DNA of 5,615 bases from Anaerolineales bacterium. GTDB taxonomy: Bacteria; Chloroflexota; Anaerolineae; 4572-78; J111. Under the pieces are notes generated by a model. That model was not told where the DNA came from. It saw only the letters and a list, made by a program, of their open reading frames with translations, and made no database searches. Shown one piece after another: positions 5,536 to 5,615 of this stretch (position 1 is the stretch's first letter; each line of letters starts with the position of its first letter). A program made the position numbers and the translations under genes. The stretch lies in NCBI GenBank assembly GCA_012032575.1, contig JAAUSP010000515.1, forward strand, positions 1-5,615, read 5' to 3'.

Positions 5536-5615
5536 ATCTAGTATGCTTTACGGAAATTACCGAAGAACCAAATTTACTTGAGGGGAGTAGCGACTTCCAT
5601 CGGATTAAGACCATT
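5536..5615. other. Right flank of the IS, no recognisable gene
   Basis: These 80 bases should be the original continuation of the sequence left of the IS. On the plus strand two frames stay open to the window edge (one beginning ITEEPNLLEGSSDFHRIKTI from about 5554), and one minus frame is also open. None has a recognisable motif, and 80 bases is too short to judge. No DUF5615/PIN-like toxin start is visible. Confidence 0.4.

Noticed and set aside
3691..5541. A 616-codon open frame on the plus strand covering nearly the whole IS
   Set aside because: It is antisense to a clear DDE transposase. Its translation is low-complexity (rich in Gln, Leu, Gly, Pro), has no domain, and has no ribosome binding site. 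High-GC codon bias explains the missing stops.
1..5615. tRNA or rRNA genes
   Set aside because: I saw no cloverleaf with a T-loop motif and no rRNA-like conserved sequence on either strand.

Overview
The window is about 5.6 kb of moderately GC-rich bacterial DNA. The gene set (an etfA next to a long acyl-CoA dehydrogenase, a DUF433 protein, an IS1634-family insertion sequence) and the heptanucleotide tandem repeats and hairpins between genes look like an environmental bacterium of the Chloroflexota (Anaerolineae-like) type. That placement is inference from gene style; no ribosomal or other phylogenetic marker is present.

Layout, left to right. (1) Bases 1-115, minus strand: the first codons of a short-chain dehydrogenase/reductase (SDR), with an apparent one-base loss in a run of four Gs that puts the second half of the Rossmann glycine motif in another frame. 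(2) Bases 116-288: a divergent intergenic region packed with palindromes, including a REP-like GC-rich repeat and a four-run G-tract motif on the minus strand. (3) Bases 289-1311, plus strand: electron transfer flavoprotein alpha subunit. (4) A 96-base gap with two families of 7-bp tandem repeats. (5) Bases 1408-3120, plus strand: a 570-residue acyl-CoA dehydrogenase. (6) A very long intrinsic terminator hairpin, a second hairpin, then a strong sigma70-type promoter. (7) Bases 3345-3704, plus strand: a DUF433 (antitoxin-like) gene whose last codons have been replaced by IS sequence. (8) Bases 3652-5535: an intact-looking IS1634-family element with a 581-residue transposase on the minus strand and 41-bp imperfect terminal inverted repeats. 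(9) An 80-base right flank with nothing I can name.

How the genes work together. The dehydrogenase oxidises an acyl-CoA with FAD and passes the electrons to ETF, so etfA and the dehydrogenase are a functional pair, probably co-transcribed and ended by the terminator at 3139-3200. The beta subunit gene (etfB), normally directly upstream of etfA, is not in the window. The DUF433 gene is a separate transcription unit with its own promoter. The IS has inserted at its 3' end, giving it a new 17-residue tail and separating it from whatever lay downstream, such as a possible toxin partner. I see no wholly new system here. The points most worth a second look are the IS/DUF433 junction, the missing IS target duplication, the SDR frameshift, and the repeat-rich intergenic regions.
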